From Pedobacter miscanthi (GTDB lineage Bacteria; Bacteroidota; Bacteroidia; Sphingobacteriales; Sphingobacteriaceae): a stretch of 64,000 nt of DNA. The translations under genes were made by a program, and so were the position numbers. Location: contig NZ_QNQU01000015.1 of the NCBI RefSeq assembly GCF_003315595.1, forward strand, positions 101,345-165,344. Direction: 5' to 3'. Under the pieces are notes generated by a model. The model was not told where the DNA came from and did not search any database. It saw only the letters and a program-made list of their open reading frames with translations. Below, piece by piece: positions 41,962 to 52,000 of the stretch. How positions within the stretch are numbered: position 1 is the stretch's first letter; the number at the start of each line of letters is the position of its first letter.

Positions 41962-43971
41962 TTAAGCCTCAACCGGGGTAATATGTCCTGGTGTTCCGCT
42001 TTCGCCTTGATTTTCGAATAAACGTTTTCCGAAAATTTCTTCTAAATCGTCTTTAAATAAAACCTCTTTTTCGATCAGGATATCGGCCAATTGGATCAAT
42101 TTATCTTTGTTTTCTTCCAATAATTGGATAGCTCTCTGATATTGACCTTCAATTAATGCAGAAATCTCTTTATCAATGGTTAAAGCGGTATCTTCTGAAT
42201 ATGGTTTAGAGAAGTTGTACTCGTTCTGACCAGATGAATCGTAATAGGTAATGTTTCCTAATTTTTCGTTCAAACCATAAATGGTAACCATTGCCCTGGC
42301 CTGTTTGTTAACTTTCTCAAGATCGCTTAATGCGCCGGTAGAAATGGTATCGAACATTACTTTTTCGGCAGCCCTGCCTCCCATTGTGGCACACATTTCA
42401 TCCAGCATCTGGTGTGGGCGAACAATTAAACGCTCTTCCGGTAAGTACCAGGCTGCACCTAAACTTTGTCCGCGGGGTACAATGGTAACTTTAACCAAAG
42501 GTGCTGCGTGCTCCAATAACCAGCTCACCGTGGCATGACCAGCTTCGTGAATGGCAATAGCACGTTTTTCGCTTGGCGTAATGATTTTGTTTTTCTTTTC
42601 TAAACCACCTACAATACGGTCAACCGCATCAAGGAAATCCTGTTTATCAACTGCCGATTTATTTTTACGTGCTGCAATTAATGCTGCCTCGTTACATACA
42701 TTGGCAATATCTGCTCCGGAGAAACCTGGTGTTTGTTTAGCTAAAAATTCGGTATCTAACTCTTCTGATTTTTTTAACGGCGTAATGTGTACTTCGAAAA
42801 TCTGTTTACGTTCGATAACATCCGGTAAATCAACGTAAATCTGCCTGTCGAACCTACCTGCTCTTAATAATGCTTTATCTAAAACATCGGCACGGTTAGT
42901 TGCAGCTAAAATGATTACATGTGTATTGGTTCCAAAACCATCCATTTCAACCAAAAGCTGATTTAAGGTGTTTTCGCGTTCATCGTTTCCGCCCATTACA
43001 CCATTTTTACCACGCGCACGGCCGATGGCATCAATCTCATCAATAAAGATGATACAAGGTGATTTATCTTTCGCTTGTTTAAACAGGTCGCGTACACGTG
43101 AAGCACCTACGCCAACAAACATCTCCACAAAATCAGATCCTGATAAAGAGAAGAAAGGAACCTGAGCCTCGCCGGCAACAGCTTTAGCCAATAGGGTTTT
43201 ACCGGTACCCGGCGATCCTACCAATAAAGCTCCTTTGGGGATTTTTCCACCCAGATCGGTATACTTTTTAGGGTTTTTAAGGAAATCTACAATTTCCATT
43301 ACCTCTGTTTTGGCTTCTTCTAAACCGGCAACATCGTTAAAAGTAATGTTCACCTGGCTTTCTTTATCAAATAAAGTGGCTTTTGATTTTCCAATGCTGA
43401 AAATCTGACCGCCACCACCAGCACCACCGCCCATTCTGCGCATCATAAAAATCCAGAAACCGATTAAAAGCAATACAGGAAGAATAATGCTCAAAAACCA
43501 GCTTGCCAAAGGGTTGCTGCGGTTTTCTGATTGAAATGAAATTGCTTTTCTGCCAGCTGGTAATGCTTTTTGCGATTCTGCCAATGCAGCCCTTAAGTCG
43601 GCAAATTTGCCGCCGTAGGTGAAAAATACTGTAGGTCCGTTTGATACATTAAAAGAACTGGTACTTTTATATTGTTTATACTGAGGTTTATTTAAACTGT
43701 CTTTTTTAATATATACTTCAGCTTTTACCAGATCTTCGGTTTGATAGGCAACAATCCTGTCAACATCGCCTGTTAACAGCATTTTGCTTTCGAAAACATC
43801 GTATTTAACTTCTTTACCGCTATCGCCGGTAAATAAAAACTGCGCTGCTATAATAGCGATGATGATGGCAGCATAAACCCAGAAAATATTGAATTTTGAT
43901 CCTTTTTGTGGTTTTTTAGGGATGTTTGGTAATCGTTTTCCCTGTTTTTCGGTATTTTGATTGTCGTTCAT
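41962..43971 (-). CDS. ftsH: ATP-dependent zinc metalloprotease FtsH
   Basis: Membrane-anchored AAA+ protease that degrades misfolded membrane proteins and regulatory proteins. Of the 669 residues, the N-terminal region has two transmembrane helices (about 28-45 and 155-175) around a periplasmic domain. The AAA module has Walker A GSPGTGKT, Walker B IIFIDEIDAIG, the pore motif FVGVGASR and the SRH region NRADVLDKALLRAGRFD. The zinc site is HEAGHA, and the third ligand is in the LSDLEK segment. The order rsfS-ftsH on the minus strand is usual in Bacteroidota. The gap to rsfS is 27 bp, so the two are cotranscribed. Confidence 0.97.
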   Translation of the reverse strand: MNDNQNTEKQGKRLPNIPKKPQKGSKFNIFWVYAAIIIAIIAAQFLFTGDSGKEVKYDVFESKMLLTGDVDRIVAYQTEDLVKAEVYIKKDSLNKPQYKQYKSTSSFNVSNGPTVFFTYGGKFADLRAALAESQKALPAGRKAISFQSENRSNPLASWFLSIILPVLLLIGFWIFMMRRMGGGAGGGGQIFSIGKSKATLFDKESQVNITFNDVAGLEEAKTEVMEIVDFLKNPKKYTDLGGKIPKGALLVGSPGTGKTLLAKAVAGEAQVPFFSLSGSDFVEMFVGVGASRVRDLFKQAKDKSPCIIFIDEIDAIGRARGKNGVMGGNDERENTLNQLLVEMDGFGTNTHVIILAATNRADVLDKALLRAGRFDRQIYVDLPDVIERKQIFEVHITPLKKSEELDTEFLAKQTPGFSGADIANVCNEAALIAARKNKSAVDKQDFLDAVDRIVGGLEKKNKIITPSEKRAIAIHEAGHATVSWLLEHAAPLVKVTIVPRGQSLGAAWYLPEERLIVRPHQMLDEMCATMGGRAAEKVMFDTISTGALSDLEKVNKQARAMVTIYGLNEKLGNITYYDSSGQNEYNFSKPYSEDTALTIDKEISALIEGQYQRAIQLLEENKDKLIQLADILIEKEVLFKDDLEEIFGKRLFENQGESGTPGHITPVEA

Positions 43972-43998
43972 TTGTCTTTGTCAAAATGGTTCTAAAGG

Positions 43999-44373
43999 TT
44001 ATGCGCTCTGATAATTTGTGCTTTCTGCATCCCCCCAAAGTTCTTCTATGCCATAAAAGTGGCGCTTTTCAGTTTTAAAAATGTGCACAACCACATCGAA
44101 ATAATCGAGTATGATCCAATCGGCTGTTTCGAAACCTTCTTTATGTGTTGGATCGGCCTGGGTGGCCTTATATATTTCTTTTTCTACACTATCAGCAATA
44201 GCTTTCACCTGCGTAGCAGAGGTGGCACTCGCAATAATAAAGTAATCAGCTACTGATGTATGGATGTTTCTTAAATCTAACCGCACAATATCTTCTCCTT
44301 TTTTTTCTTGGATGCCATGTACAGCTAACTCAGAAAGGTATGTAGAAAGGGCTACTATTTTCTTTTTTACCAT
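43999..44373 (-). CDS. rsfS: Ribosomal silencing factor RsfS
   Basis: A 124-residue protein that binds ribosomal protein uL14 and blocks subunit joining in starved cells. The domain matches by DYFIIASATSATQVKAIADSVEKE, then EGFETADWIILDYFDVVVHIF and the C-terminal FYGIEELWGDA. The start codon ATG at 44373 suits the family length. It leads the rsfS-ftsH operon and is divergent from birA, with a 44-bp gap that must contain both promoters. Confidence 0.95.
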   Translation of the reverse strand: MVKKKIVALSTYLSELAVHGIQEKKGEDIVRLDLRNIHTSVADYFIIASATSATQVKAIADSVEKEIYKATQADPTHKEGFETADWIILDYFDVVVHIFKTEKRHFYGIEELWGDAESTNYQSA

Positions 44374-44383
44374 TAAAATGCTT

Positions 44384-44391
44384 TAATTTTG
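44384..44391 (+). promoter_or_regulatory. birA promoter -7 box
   Basis: TAATTTTG fits TAnnTTTG and leaves a leader of about 22 nt before the TTG start codon at 44418, which supports that start. Confidence 0.6.
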
Positions 44392-44417
44392 GAATTACAA
44401 TAATATAAATTCAACAC

Positions 44418-45194
44418 TTGCAAAATAACACTTTTTCGACACTATTTGTTGGTCAAAATTTAATCAAATTAAAAGAAGTTGATTCTACTAATAACTTTTT
44501 GAAAGATTTGGTGTCAAAATCCGAGCCATTAGCCGAAGGTACTGTAATTATGGCAGATAATCAGTTTGCAGGCAGGGGGCAGCAGGAAAGTGTTTGGCAA
44601 ACACAGGCTGGAAAAAATATCAGCACCAGCATTTATCTAAAGCCGGCTTTTTTGCCCCTTGACAAACAGTTTTACCTGAATATTGCCGTTAGCTTAGCTG
44701 TAAGTGATGCTTTAATGTGTTTTGTACCTGAAGGCATTAAGGTAAAATGGCCCAATGATATGTATTACCACACTAAGAAACTTGGTGGAATATTAATCGA
44801 AAATACACTGACAGGCACCTCCATCAAAACATCAGTTATTGGCATTGGTTTAAACGTAAATCAATCAGCATTTTCGGAAAGTATCAGTGAGCGGGCCACT
44901 TCTGTTATCCAAATTTTACAAAAAGATGTTCCTTTAATGGATATTATGGAGAAAATATCCATATTTATGGAAAAATACTACTTAATTTTGAGAGCACGGA
45001 AATATAGTATTTTACAAAATGATTACCTTGCAAGGCTTTATAACTACGATGTTTCTGCGTTATATAAAAAAGACGGAGAGATTTTTGAAGGGATAATCAG
45101 AGGGGTCGAAGACAGTGGTAGGTTAACTGTTGAAACAAAAGATGGCTTAAAAAGCTTCAACTTTAAGGAAATTGAATTTACACACACAAAATAA
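44418..45194 (+). CDS. birA: Biotin--[acetyl-CoA carboxylase] ligase
   Basis: Activates biotin with ATP and transfers it to the carboxylase carrier protein. The 258-residue sequence contains only the catalytic part, without the DNA-binding helix-turn-helix of E. coli BirA, so it does not act as a repressor. The motifs are VDSTNNFLKD, the biotin/ATP loop GRGQQESVWQTQAGKN and KWPNDMYYHTKKLGGILIE; the C-terminal domain is short. The start is TTG at 44418; an in-frame TAA four codons upstream leaves few options, and the N terminus matches the expected length. It is divergent from rsfS, with the DsbD alpha-like gene downstream after 6 bp, so the two are probably cotranscribed. Confidence 0.93.
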   Translation: MQNNTFSTLFVGQNLIKLKEVDSTNNFLKDLVSKSEPLAEGTVIMADNQFAGRGQQESVWQTQAGKNISTSIYLKPAFLPLDKQFYLNIAVSLAVSDALMCFVPEGIKVKWPNDMYYHTKKLGGILIENTLTGTSIKTSVIGIGLNVNQSAFSESISERATSVIQILQKDVPLMDIMEKISIFMEKYYLILRARKYSILQNDYLARLYNYDVSALYKKDGEIFEGIIRGVEDSGRLTVETKDGLKSFNFKEIEFTHTK

Positions 45195-45200
45195 CACATA

Positions 45201-45650
45201 ATGAAAAAAATCACACTCGTACTGTCAATGGTGCTTTTTACCATCGCCGGTGCATTTGCTCAGATCGAAAAACCGGTTACCTGGGCTTATTTTGCAAAGA
45301 AAGTAAGTAAAGATGAGGCGGTTGTATATTTAAAGGCTACCATCGAGGACAGATGGCATATTTATTCGCAAAATGTAAATGATGGCGGACCGGTAAAAAC
45401 AACTTTTACTTTTACTCCGTCTAAAGATTTTAGTCTTGTAGGTAAAACCATCGAACCTAAAGCCATTGTTAAATACGAAAGCACTTTTAAAATGAACGTA
45501 AGTTATTTTGAAAAAGCAGTAATTTTCCAACAGAAAATTAAACTGAATAAAGGCGCAACAACAGTTAAGGGCAAGGTAGAGTTTATGGTTTGTAACGATA
45601 AACAATGTCTTCCTCCAGAAGAGGTTGAGTTTAGTGTCCCGGTTAAATAA
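45201..45650 (+). CDS. Secreted DsbD alpha-domain protein
   Basis: A 149-residue exported protein: the signal peptide ends at GAFAQ, followed by an immunoglobulin-like domain of the DsbD N-terminal (DsbC_N/DsbD-alpha) family. Cysteines C131 and C136 in VCNDKQCLPP are the periplasmic redox pair that in DsbD accepts electrons from the transmembrane domain. Here the domain is a stand-alone protein, whereas the transmembrane and gamma domains form the next gene. In E. coli, all three domains are one chain. A strong terminator follows, so the two parts are transcribed separately. Confidence 0.9.
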   Translation: MKKITLVLSMVLFTIAGAFAQIEKPVTWAYFAKKVSKDEAVVYLKATIEDRWHIYSQNVNDGGPVKTTFTFTPSKDFSLVGKTIEPKAIVKYESTFKMNVSYFEKAVIFQQKIKLNKGATTVKGKVEFMVCNDKQCLPPEEVEFSVPVK

Positions 45651-45671
45651 TCATCAACAAAATATTAATAA

Positions 45672-45712
45672 AAACAGTCCCAAAGTTAAAATTCTTGGGA
45701 CTGTTTCTGTTT
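45672..45712 (+). terminator. Terminator between the DsbD-alpha gene and dsbD
   Basis: A perfect 12-bp stem AAACAGTCCCAA/TTGGGACTGTTT with an 11-nt loop, followed by CTGTTT. Confidence 0.85.
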
Positions 45713-45807
45713 AAAGTAAAATCTGTGTGTTAAACAGTCTTATAAAAAGCTCTTTATAAAATTATTCTTAATTTCACAGGTTCAAAACACACACAGAAAA
45801 CACACAA

Positions 45808-47502
45808 ATGAAAAAGGTTTTATTATTGTTGTTAATGGCCACCATGTTTATTGCATTGCCGGCCGTTAAAAGTTACGCCATAGTAACGCAGGATACCACA
45901 ACAACTGCTCCACCCGATGATATGGTTTTTACCGAAGTTGGCTCTGCTCAGGATAGTGCGGCAAACCATCTTGTAAAAGATACCGTAAAAAAAGATACCG
46001 TTAAAGCAACGGCATTAAAACCAGCCAAAAGTACTGATGCTGAAAAACTAACGCTTTGGCAAACTTTTCTTAAAGGATTACTTTTTGGCTTTGCGGCAAT
46101 TCTTATGCCTTGCATATTTCCAATGTTGCCCCTTACTGTTAGCTTTTTTACTAAAAAGGCAGGAAGCAGAAGTAAGGCTGTTGGTCAGGCCATAATATAT
46201 GGCGTATCAATCATTATCATCTATGTTGCATTAGGAATGCTGGTTACTATTGCTTTTGGATCAGACGCACTGAACGCATTATCTACCAATGGCATATTTA
46301 ACGCCTTTTTCTTTTTAATGCTTGTTGTTTTTGGTGCATCTTTCTTGGGTGCCTTCGAAATTACACTGCCAAGTGCTTTTGTAAACAAAATTGATGCGAA
46401 ATCTGATAAAGGAGGCTTAGTGGGGATTTTCTTCATGGCATTTAGTTTAGCCCTGGTATCTTTTTCTTGCACCGGACCACTTATTGGAACATTATTGGTT
46501 GATGCAGCATCCAAAGGTGATAGATTAGGCCCCGCTGTAGGTATGTTCGGATTTTCATTTGCCTTAGCCATTCCATTTGCATTATTCGCTCTTTTTCCGT
46601 CATTATTAAAATCTCTTCCAAAATCTGGAGGATGGTTAAATAGTGTAAAAGTTGTTCTTGGTTTCATAGAGCTTGCCTTTGCATTTAAATTTTTATCAAA
46701 TGTTGATTTAGCCTATCACCTGAATTTACTAGACAGAGAGGTTTTCCTGGCCATTTGGATAGCTATTTTTGCCTTAATGGGAATTTATCTGCTTGGAAAG
46801 ATAAAATTTTCACACGATAGCGATTTACCATATTTATCAGTTCCGAGGACATTTTTGGCAATTATTGTATTTGCATGGGTTGTTTATTTGATCCCTGGGA
46901 TGTGGGGGGCTCCTTTAAAATCGATAAGTGCATTTTTACCCCCTACTGCCACACAGGATTTTGATTTAAATAATCTAACCGCTGCCCCTGCCAACGCGGG
47001 TAATAAAACATCAATCAAAGAAAAAAAATATGCAGCACTTTTTCATAGGCTAACTCCAAAAGGATTTGATCCTTACTATGATTATGATCAGGCTAAACAA
47101 GCATCAAAGGAATTAGGTAAACCAGTTTTAATTGATTTTACCGGATGGAATTGTGTAAATTGCCGTAAAATGGAAAACAATGTTTGGTCTAATCCAGAGG
47201 TTGCAAAAAGGTTGAAAAATGATTTTGTGATGGCCGAACTCGTAGTGGATGATAAAACAGAATTACCTGTAGAAGAGCACTACGTATCCACCTTTAGCAA
47301 TAAAAAAATAAATACAATTGGTAAGAAATGGAGCGATTTTCAGGCCGCAACTTTTAATAGTAATTCTCAACCCCAATATGTAATTGTAGATGGCGAAGGG
47401 AATGTATTGGTTCCACCGCAGGGAGCAGATTATGAACCTGAAAACTACATTAAATTTTTAGACAGTGGAAAGGCTGCTTTCCAAAAAAAGACAAATGAAT
47501 AA
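45808..47502 (+). CDS. dsbD: Thiol:disulfide interchange protein DsbD (transmembrane and thioredoxin domains)
   Basis: Passes electrons from cytoplasmic thioredoxin to periplasmic proteins. Of the 564 residues, the signal/anchor (1-24) is followed by a Thr/Lys-rich linker, eight transmembrane helices (about 85-395) with redox cysteines C102 (ILMPCIFPMLPLT) and C221 (VSFSCTGPLIG), and a periplasmic thioredoxin domain (about 425-560) with C449 and C452 in GWNCVNCRKM. The alpha domain is missing and is encoded by the preceding gene. The 3' end overlaps pfkA by 8 bp. The start at 45808 has no clear -7 box. Confidence 0.93.
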   Translation: MKKVLLLLLMATMFIALPAVKSYAIVTQDTTTTAPPDDMVFTEVGSAQDSAANHLVKDTVKKDTVKATALKPAKSTDAEKLTLWQTFLKGLLFGFAAILMPCIFPMLPLTVSFFTKKAGSRSKAVGQAIIYGVSIIIIYVALGMLVTIAFGSDALNALSTNGIFNAFFFLMLVVFGASFLGAFEITLPSAFVNKIDAKSDKGGLVGIFFMAFSLALVSFSCTGPLIGTLLVDAASKGDRLGPAVGMFGFSFALAIPFALFALFPSLLKSLPKSGGWLNSVKVVLGFIELAFAFKFLSNVDLAYHLNLLDREVFLAIWIAIFALMGIYLLGKIKFSHDSDLPYLSVPRTFLAIIVFAWVVYLIPGMWGAPLKSISAFLPPTATQDFDLNNLTAAPANAGNKTSIKEKKYAALFHRLTPKGFDPYYDYDQAKQASKELGKPVLIDFTGWNCVNCRKMENNVWSNPEVAKRLKNDFVMAELVVDDKTELPVEEHYVSTFSNKKINTIGKKWSDFQAATFNSNSQPQYVIVDGEGNVLVPPQGADYEPENYIKFLDSGKAAFQKKTNE

Positions 47503-48478
47503 GATTAAGAACATTGGTGTTTTAACCTCTGGTGGTGATTCGCCAGGCATGAATGCCGCAATTAGGGCCGTAGTAAGGGCCTCCATTTATTATGATATCG
47601 AAGTAACCGGGTTTATCCGTGGTTACGAAGGGCTGATCAACAATGATTTCATCCCTATGGATCGTAAATCTGTTGCCAATATTATCCAGCGCGGCGGTAC
47701 TATTTTAAAAACTGCACGCAGCGAGGCTTTCCGCACCGTTGAAGGCAGACAAAAAGCTTACGAAAACTTAAAAGCAAAAGGCATTGATGCACTGGTTGTA
47801 ATCGGCGGCGATGGAACATTTACGGGAGCCAATGTTTTTTCAAAAGAGTTCAGTTTTCCGATAGTGGGTTTACCCGGCACCATTGATAACGATTTAGCGG
47901 GTACCGATTTTACCATTGGTTACGATTCTGCCATCAATACTGTTATTGATGCGGTAGACAGGATCAGGGATACTGCCGAATCGCACGACAGGCTTTTTAT
48001 TGTTGAGGTAATGGGTCGTGATTCTGGTTTAATAGCGCTAAGAAGTGGAATTGGTGTTGGTGCCGAAGCCATCATGATTCCCGAAGCCAATATGAATGCC
48101 GATGATATTTTGCATAAATTAGAGCACAGCCGTAAAGATAAAGCCTCGAAAATTATTATTGTTGCCGAGGGCGATGATACAGGAGGTGCTTTTAAAGTAG
48201 GTGAGATTCTGCAGAAAAATTACCCGCATTATGACACTAAGGTTTCAGTTTTAGGGCACATTCAACGTGGCGGAAAACCAACCTGCATGGACCGTGTATT
48301 GGCCAGCCGTTTAGGTGTTGCCGCGGTAGAAGGTTTAATTGGTGGCGAAAGCGGTGTAATGGCCGGTCAGGTAAACCGTGAGATTATTTTTACGCCATTC
48401 GATCATGCGATTAAACACATCAATGCTGAAAAGGTTAGTGCTAAATGGCTTAAACTGATTGATATACTTTCGTTTTAA
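47495..48478 (+). CDS. pfkA: ATP-dependent 6-phosphofructokinase
   Basis: Phosphorylates fructose 6-phosphate in glycolysis. The 327 residues have GVLTSGGDSPGMNAAIRAV (ATP loop), GGDGTFTGA (metal and ATP), GLPGTIDNDLAGTDFTIGYD with the catalytic aspartate, VEVMGRDSG and GHIQRGGKPTCMDRVLASR (substrate arginines). The start at 47495 removes ten residues that precede the first beta strand in the longer frame, and makes the family length exact. The ATG lies 8 bp inside the end of dsbD, so translation may be coupled to that of dsbD, an unusual partner. A bidirectional terminator follows. Confidence 0.96.
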   Translation: MNKIKNIGVLTSGGDSPGMNAAIRAVVRASIYYDIEVTGFIRGYEGLINNDFIPMDRKSVANIIQRGGTILKTARSEAFRTVEGRQKAYENLKAKGIDALVVIGGDGTFTGANVFSKEFSFPIVGLPGTIDNDLAGTDFTIGYDSAINTVIDAVDRIRDTAESHDRLFIVEVMGRDSGLIALRSGIGVGAEAIMIPEANMNADDILHKLEHSRKDKASKIIIVAEGDDTGGAFKVGEILQKNYPHYDTKVSVLGHIQRGGKPTCMDRVLASRLGVAAVEGLIGGESGVMAGQVNREIIFTPFDHAIKHINAEKVSAKWLKLIDILSF

Positions 48479-48501
48479 ACCGAAAACACGATATAAAAAG
48501 A

Positions 48502-48540
48502 AAAGTCTTTCCCGCACCGGAAAGACTTTCTTGTTTTTGC
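48502..48540. terminator. Bidirectional terminator between pfkA and the YbjQ gene
   Basis: AAAGTCTTTCC and GGAAAGACTTT form an 11-bp stem with a 6-nt loop. It is followed by CTTGTTTTT on the plus strand and TCTTTTTAT on the minus strand, so it can serve both convergent genes. Confidence 0.82.
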
Positions 48541-48565
48541 TTAGTTTTTCGCAATAAGCAATATC

Positions 48566-48889
48566 TTAATCTTCTAAAATTACTGCAGTTCCGTTGGCGC
48601 TAACCATCAGCATGCTGCCTCCGCTGCCAACCGTTTCATAATCTAAATCAACCCCAACAATGGCATTGGCCCCTAAAGCGGCTGCGTATTGCTGCATTTC
48701 GTTAACGGCGGTATCTTTTCCTTCACGCAGCACACGCTCGTAAGAACTCGATCTGCCCCCTACTATATCTGTTATCCCTGCAAATAAATCCTTAAAAATA
48801 TTTGCACCAATAATGGTTTCACCGGTAACCAAACCGATATATTTTATAATTTTTCTGCCCTCAACTGTAGGCGTTGTGGTTACTAACAT
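48566..48889 (-). CDS. YbjQ family heavy-metal-binding domain protein
   Basis: A 107-residue protein of the YbjQ (DUF74) family, a pentameric fold. Conserved stretches are YIGLVTGETIIGANIFKDLFAG, GGRSSSYERVLREGKDTAVNEM, and ALGANAIVGVDLDYETVG. Metal binding has been proposed, but the role is unknown. It stands alone. A hairpin CAGAAATGC/GCATTTCTG lies upstream at 48943-48968 in the divergent gap to the VIT protein gene; it may belong to a regulatory site. Confidence 0.88.
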   Translation of the reverse strand: MLVTTTPTVEGRKIIKYIGLVTGETIIGANIFKDLFAGITDIVGGRSSSYERVLREGKDTAVNEMQQYAAALGANAIVGVDLDYETVGSGGSMLMVSANGTAVILED

Positions 48890-49066
48890 AGTTTCAGTTT
48901 TTTATAATTAGAATAAAATTTTTTAGAAATGTTACAGTTTTTCAGAAATGCAGGTTCTGGCATTTCTGTGGAGGTTTTTGCGCTTCGAAATCTAATCTGG
49001 AAAATGCCTCTAAAAATAAATTTATGAAATCGCCAACACTTCTGCATCACTATTAAAAATCAAGTT

Positions 49067-52000
49067 ATGAGCACATCTAAAACCTTACTCATCTTTCCTA
49101 TATTACTGTTTACGCTTTTGGCTAAAGCGCAAATGCCTGTATTAAAGGTACAACAGGCCGAAACTGCCGAACAGAAAGAAGCTGTTAAACTTAAAAAACT
49201 CAATATCGATGTACAGATCACCGGAAACATTGCCACAACGGTGATGACCATGACGTTTCATAACAGCAGTAACCGCATTTTAGAAGGTGAACTCACCTTC
49301 CCTATGCCCGAAGGCGTTAGCATTAGCCGTTATGCATTGGACATTAACGGTAAAATGCGTGAGGCTGTTCCGGTAGAAAAAGCTAAAGCAACCGAAGTTT
49401 TCGAAAGCATCGAGCGCCGGAGGATAGACCCCGGCCTGTTGGAAAAAGTGGAAGGGAATAACTTCCGTACCAGAATTTATCCTTTACCTGCAAACGGCAG
49501 CCGTACCATTATTGTGGGTTACGAAGAAGAGTTAAGTTTTAATAACAATAATGCTTTAAGGTATCATTTGCCTTTGGATTATAATCAGCCGGTAGAAAAT
49601 TTCTCTTTAAAAACTACGGTTTTCGAAAGTGTTATCAAACCGGAGCTTGGCGAGCAGCCCGATGGCAGTTTTGATTTAAAAGCCAATGGAAATACTTATG
49701 TGGGTGAAATTAACAAAAGCAATTACCAGCCTAAAAATGGTTTAACCATTAACCTGCCAAAACGGAACAACATGCCCGAGGTACAATTGCAGAAAGCCTC
49801 CTCAGGTTATTATTTCCTGATAAATGTTTTCCCGAAAATGCAGAGTCGTGAGCGGCAATGGGCCAGCCATATTGGATTAATCTGGGATGTATCGTTAAGC
49901 GGTCTTCAGCGCAATACAGATAAAGAAATAGAACTGTTGGATTTAATTATCAAACAAAAACAGCATTTAACCATCCAGCTTGGCCTTGTAAACAATGGTT
50001 TTAAAAATGCGGGGACTTTTGTGATCTCAAACGGTAACTGGACGGCATTGAAAGATAAATTGAAAAACCTGGTTTATGATGGTGGCACAAATTTCAGTGC
50101 CATTAATCCAAAGGCGATCCAGGCTGATGAATATATTTTATTTAGCGATGGCCTGTCTACTTTCGGGAAAAATACCGTTGATTTAAATAAGCCTGTTCAT
50201 TGTATAAATACAGCCTTAAAAGCTGATTATAGCACATTAAAATACATTGCTTTAAAAACTGGCGGACAATTTGTTAACCTCAATTCCATTTCTGTTAACG
50301 ATGCCTTTAAACAGCTAAACCAACAAAACCTTCAGTTTTTAGGGATTAAAAATGGAAATGATATCAGGCAAACCTATCCCTCAATGAAGGTTAATGTAAA
50401 CGGGCATTTTTCATTGGCGGGGATCATGAATGAGTTTAATACTGAGTTTATATTACAGTTTGGTTTTGGAAATACGGTAGTTGCTGAGCAGGCAGTGCGG
50501 CTAAATGCAACCGAGCATACTTTAAGCAGTATAGATGTAAGCCGCGTTTGGGCACAGAAAAAAATTGCCGAAATGGATATCCGATATGAGGAAAATAAAG
50601 ATGATATCAGTGTTTTAAGCAAGCAGTTTGGTATTATTACGCGTAATACCAGTTTAATCGTACTGGAAAACCTTGATGATTACCTGCGTTATGATATTGT
50701 TCCGCCAATAGAACTGCAACAGGCTTACAATGCCGTTTTAAAACAGCTTAGAACAGATCTTTTAGAGCATAAAAAAGACCTGATCAATGCTGCGGTAGCC
50801 ATGACCAAAGATTTAAAAACATGGTGGAATACTGATTTTTATTATAAAGAACCCGCAAAGAAAAAAGAAAGTTATCCTGATCCCGGACAAAGAGATATAA
50901 AGGGAGACCCAACGGCAGACGTTGCGATACCTGGCCCGGTTGGCCAGACCAGCAGGATGGAAATTGTGGCCAGCCAGGCCCGTGCCCGGAGCCAGGCTAA
51001 ATCGGTAAGCGAGATGAGAATGCCCCCGCCAGTGGTAAAAAAGGATGAAGAAAAATCTTTACAGGAGGTAGTGATTGTGGGCTATGCCGCGCAAAATAAA
51101 AGTGCAGTTACAGGTGCCACATCAACAGTTTCTAATCATTATAACAATGGTGCTCCTGGTGCAGCAAATGGTTATCTTACAGGGAGGGTTGCCGGCGTTA
51201 CAGTAACAAAAGGACATGCTGTGGTAACGCCATCGCCACAGGTCCAACAACAACCTGTCATCATCATCCCCGAGTTTAAAAGCGATAAGGATTACATGAA
51301 AAACCTAAGGGGAAAACCCGATAGCGCTTATCAGGCTTACTTAAAAATGCGTTCTAAATATATTTCTACCCCAATGTTTTATTTCGATGTGGCCAACTGG
51401 TTTTACCAGCAGAAAGATAGTGTAAGGGCTTTAACCATTTTAAGTAATATTGCCGATCTGGATCTCGAAAATGCCGATTTATATAAAACCCTGGCCTATA
51501 AGTTAAAGCAGACCGGAAATTATAAAGACGAACTTTTTATTACTCAAAAAATTTTGCAATGGCGCCCAATGGACGCACAGAGTTATCGCGATTATGCTTT
51601 GGCCCTGGCCGATAACGGGCAGTACCAGCCTGCAATCGATAATTTATACAAGGTGCTTACCCAAAGTTATAACGTTCAGATTGCCGACAGAGACCAGGGG
51701 ATTGAGGAGATTATAATTTCTGAGCTGAACAACCTCCTTGCAAAACATGGAAATAGCATTAGCACAAAAGGAATTGATAAACGATTGATCCAGCCGCTAC
51801 CCGTAGATGTGCGGGTAGTGCTCAACTGGAATAAAAATGATACTGATATCGATTTATGGTTAACAGACCCTACGGGTGAAAAAGGTTTTTATGGCAACTC
51901 GAGGACTAAAATAGGAGGAAGGATCAGTAATGATTTTACTTCGGGCTACGGACCAGAGCAATTTATGATCAAAAAAGCCATTAAAGGGAAATATAAGATA

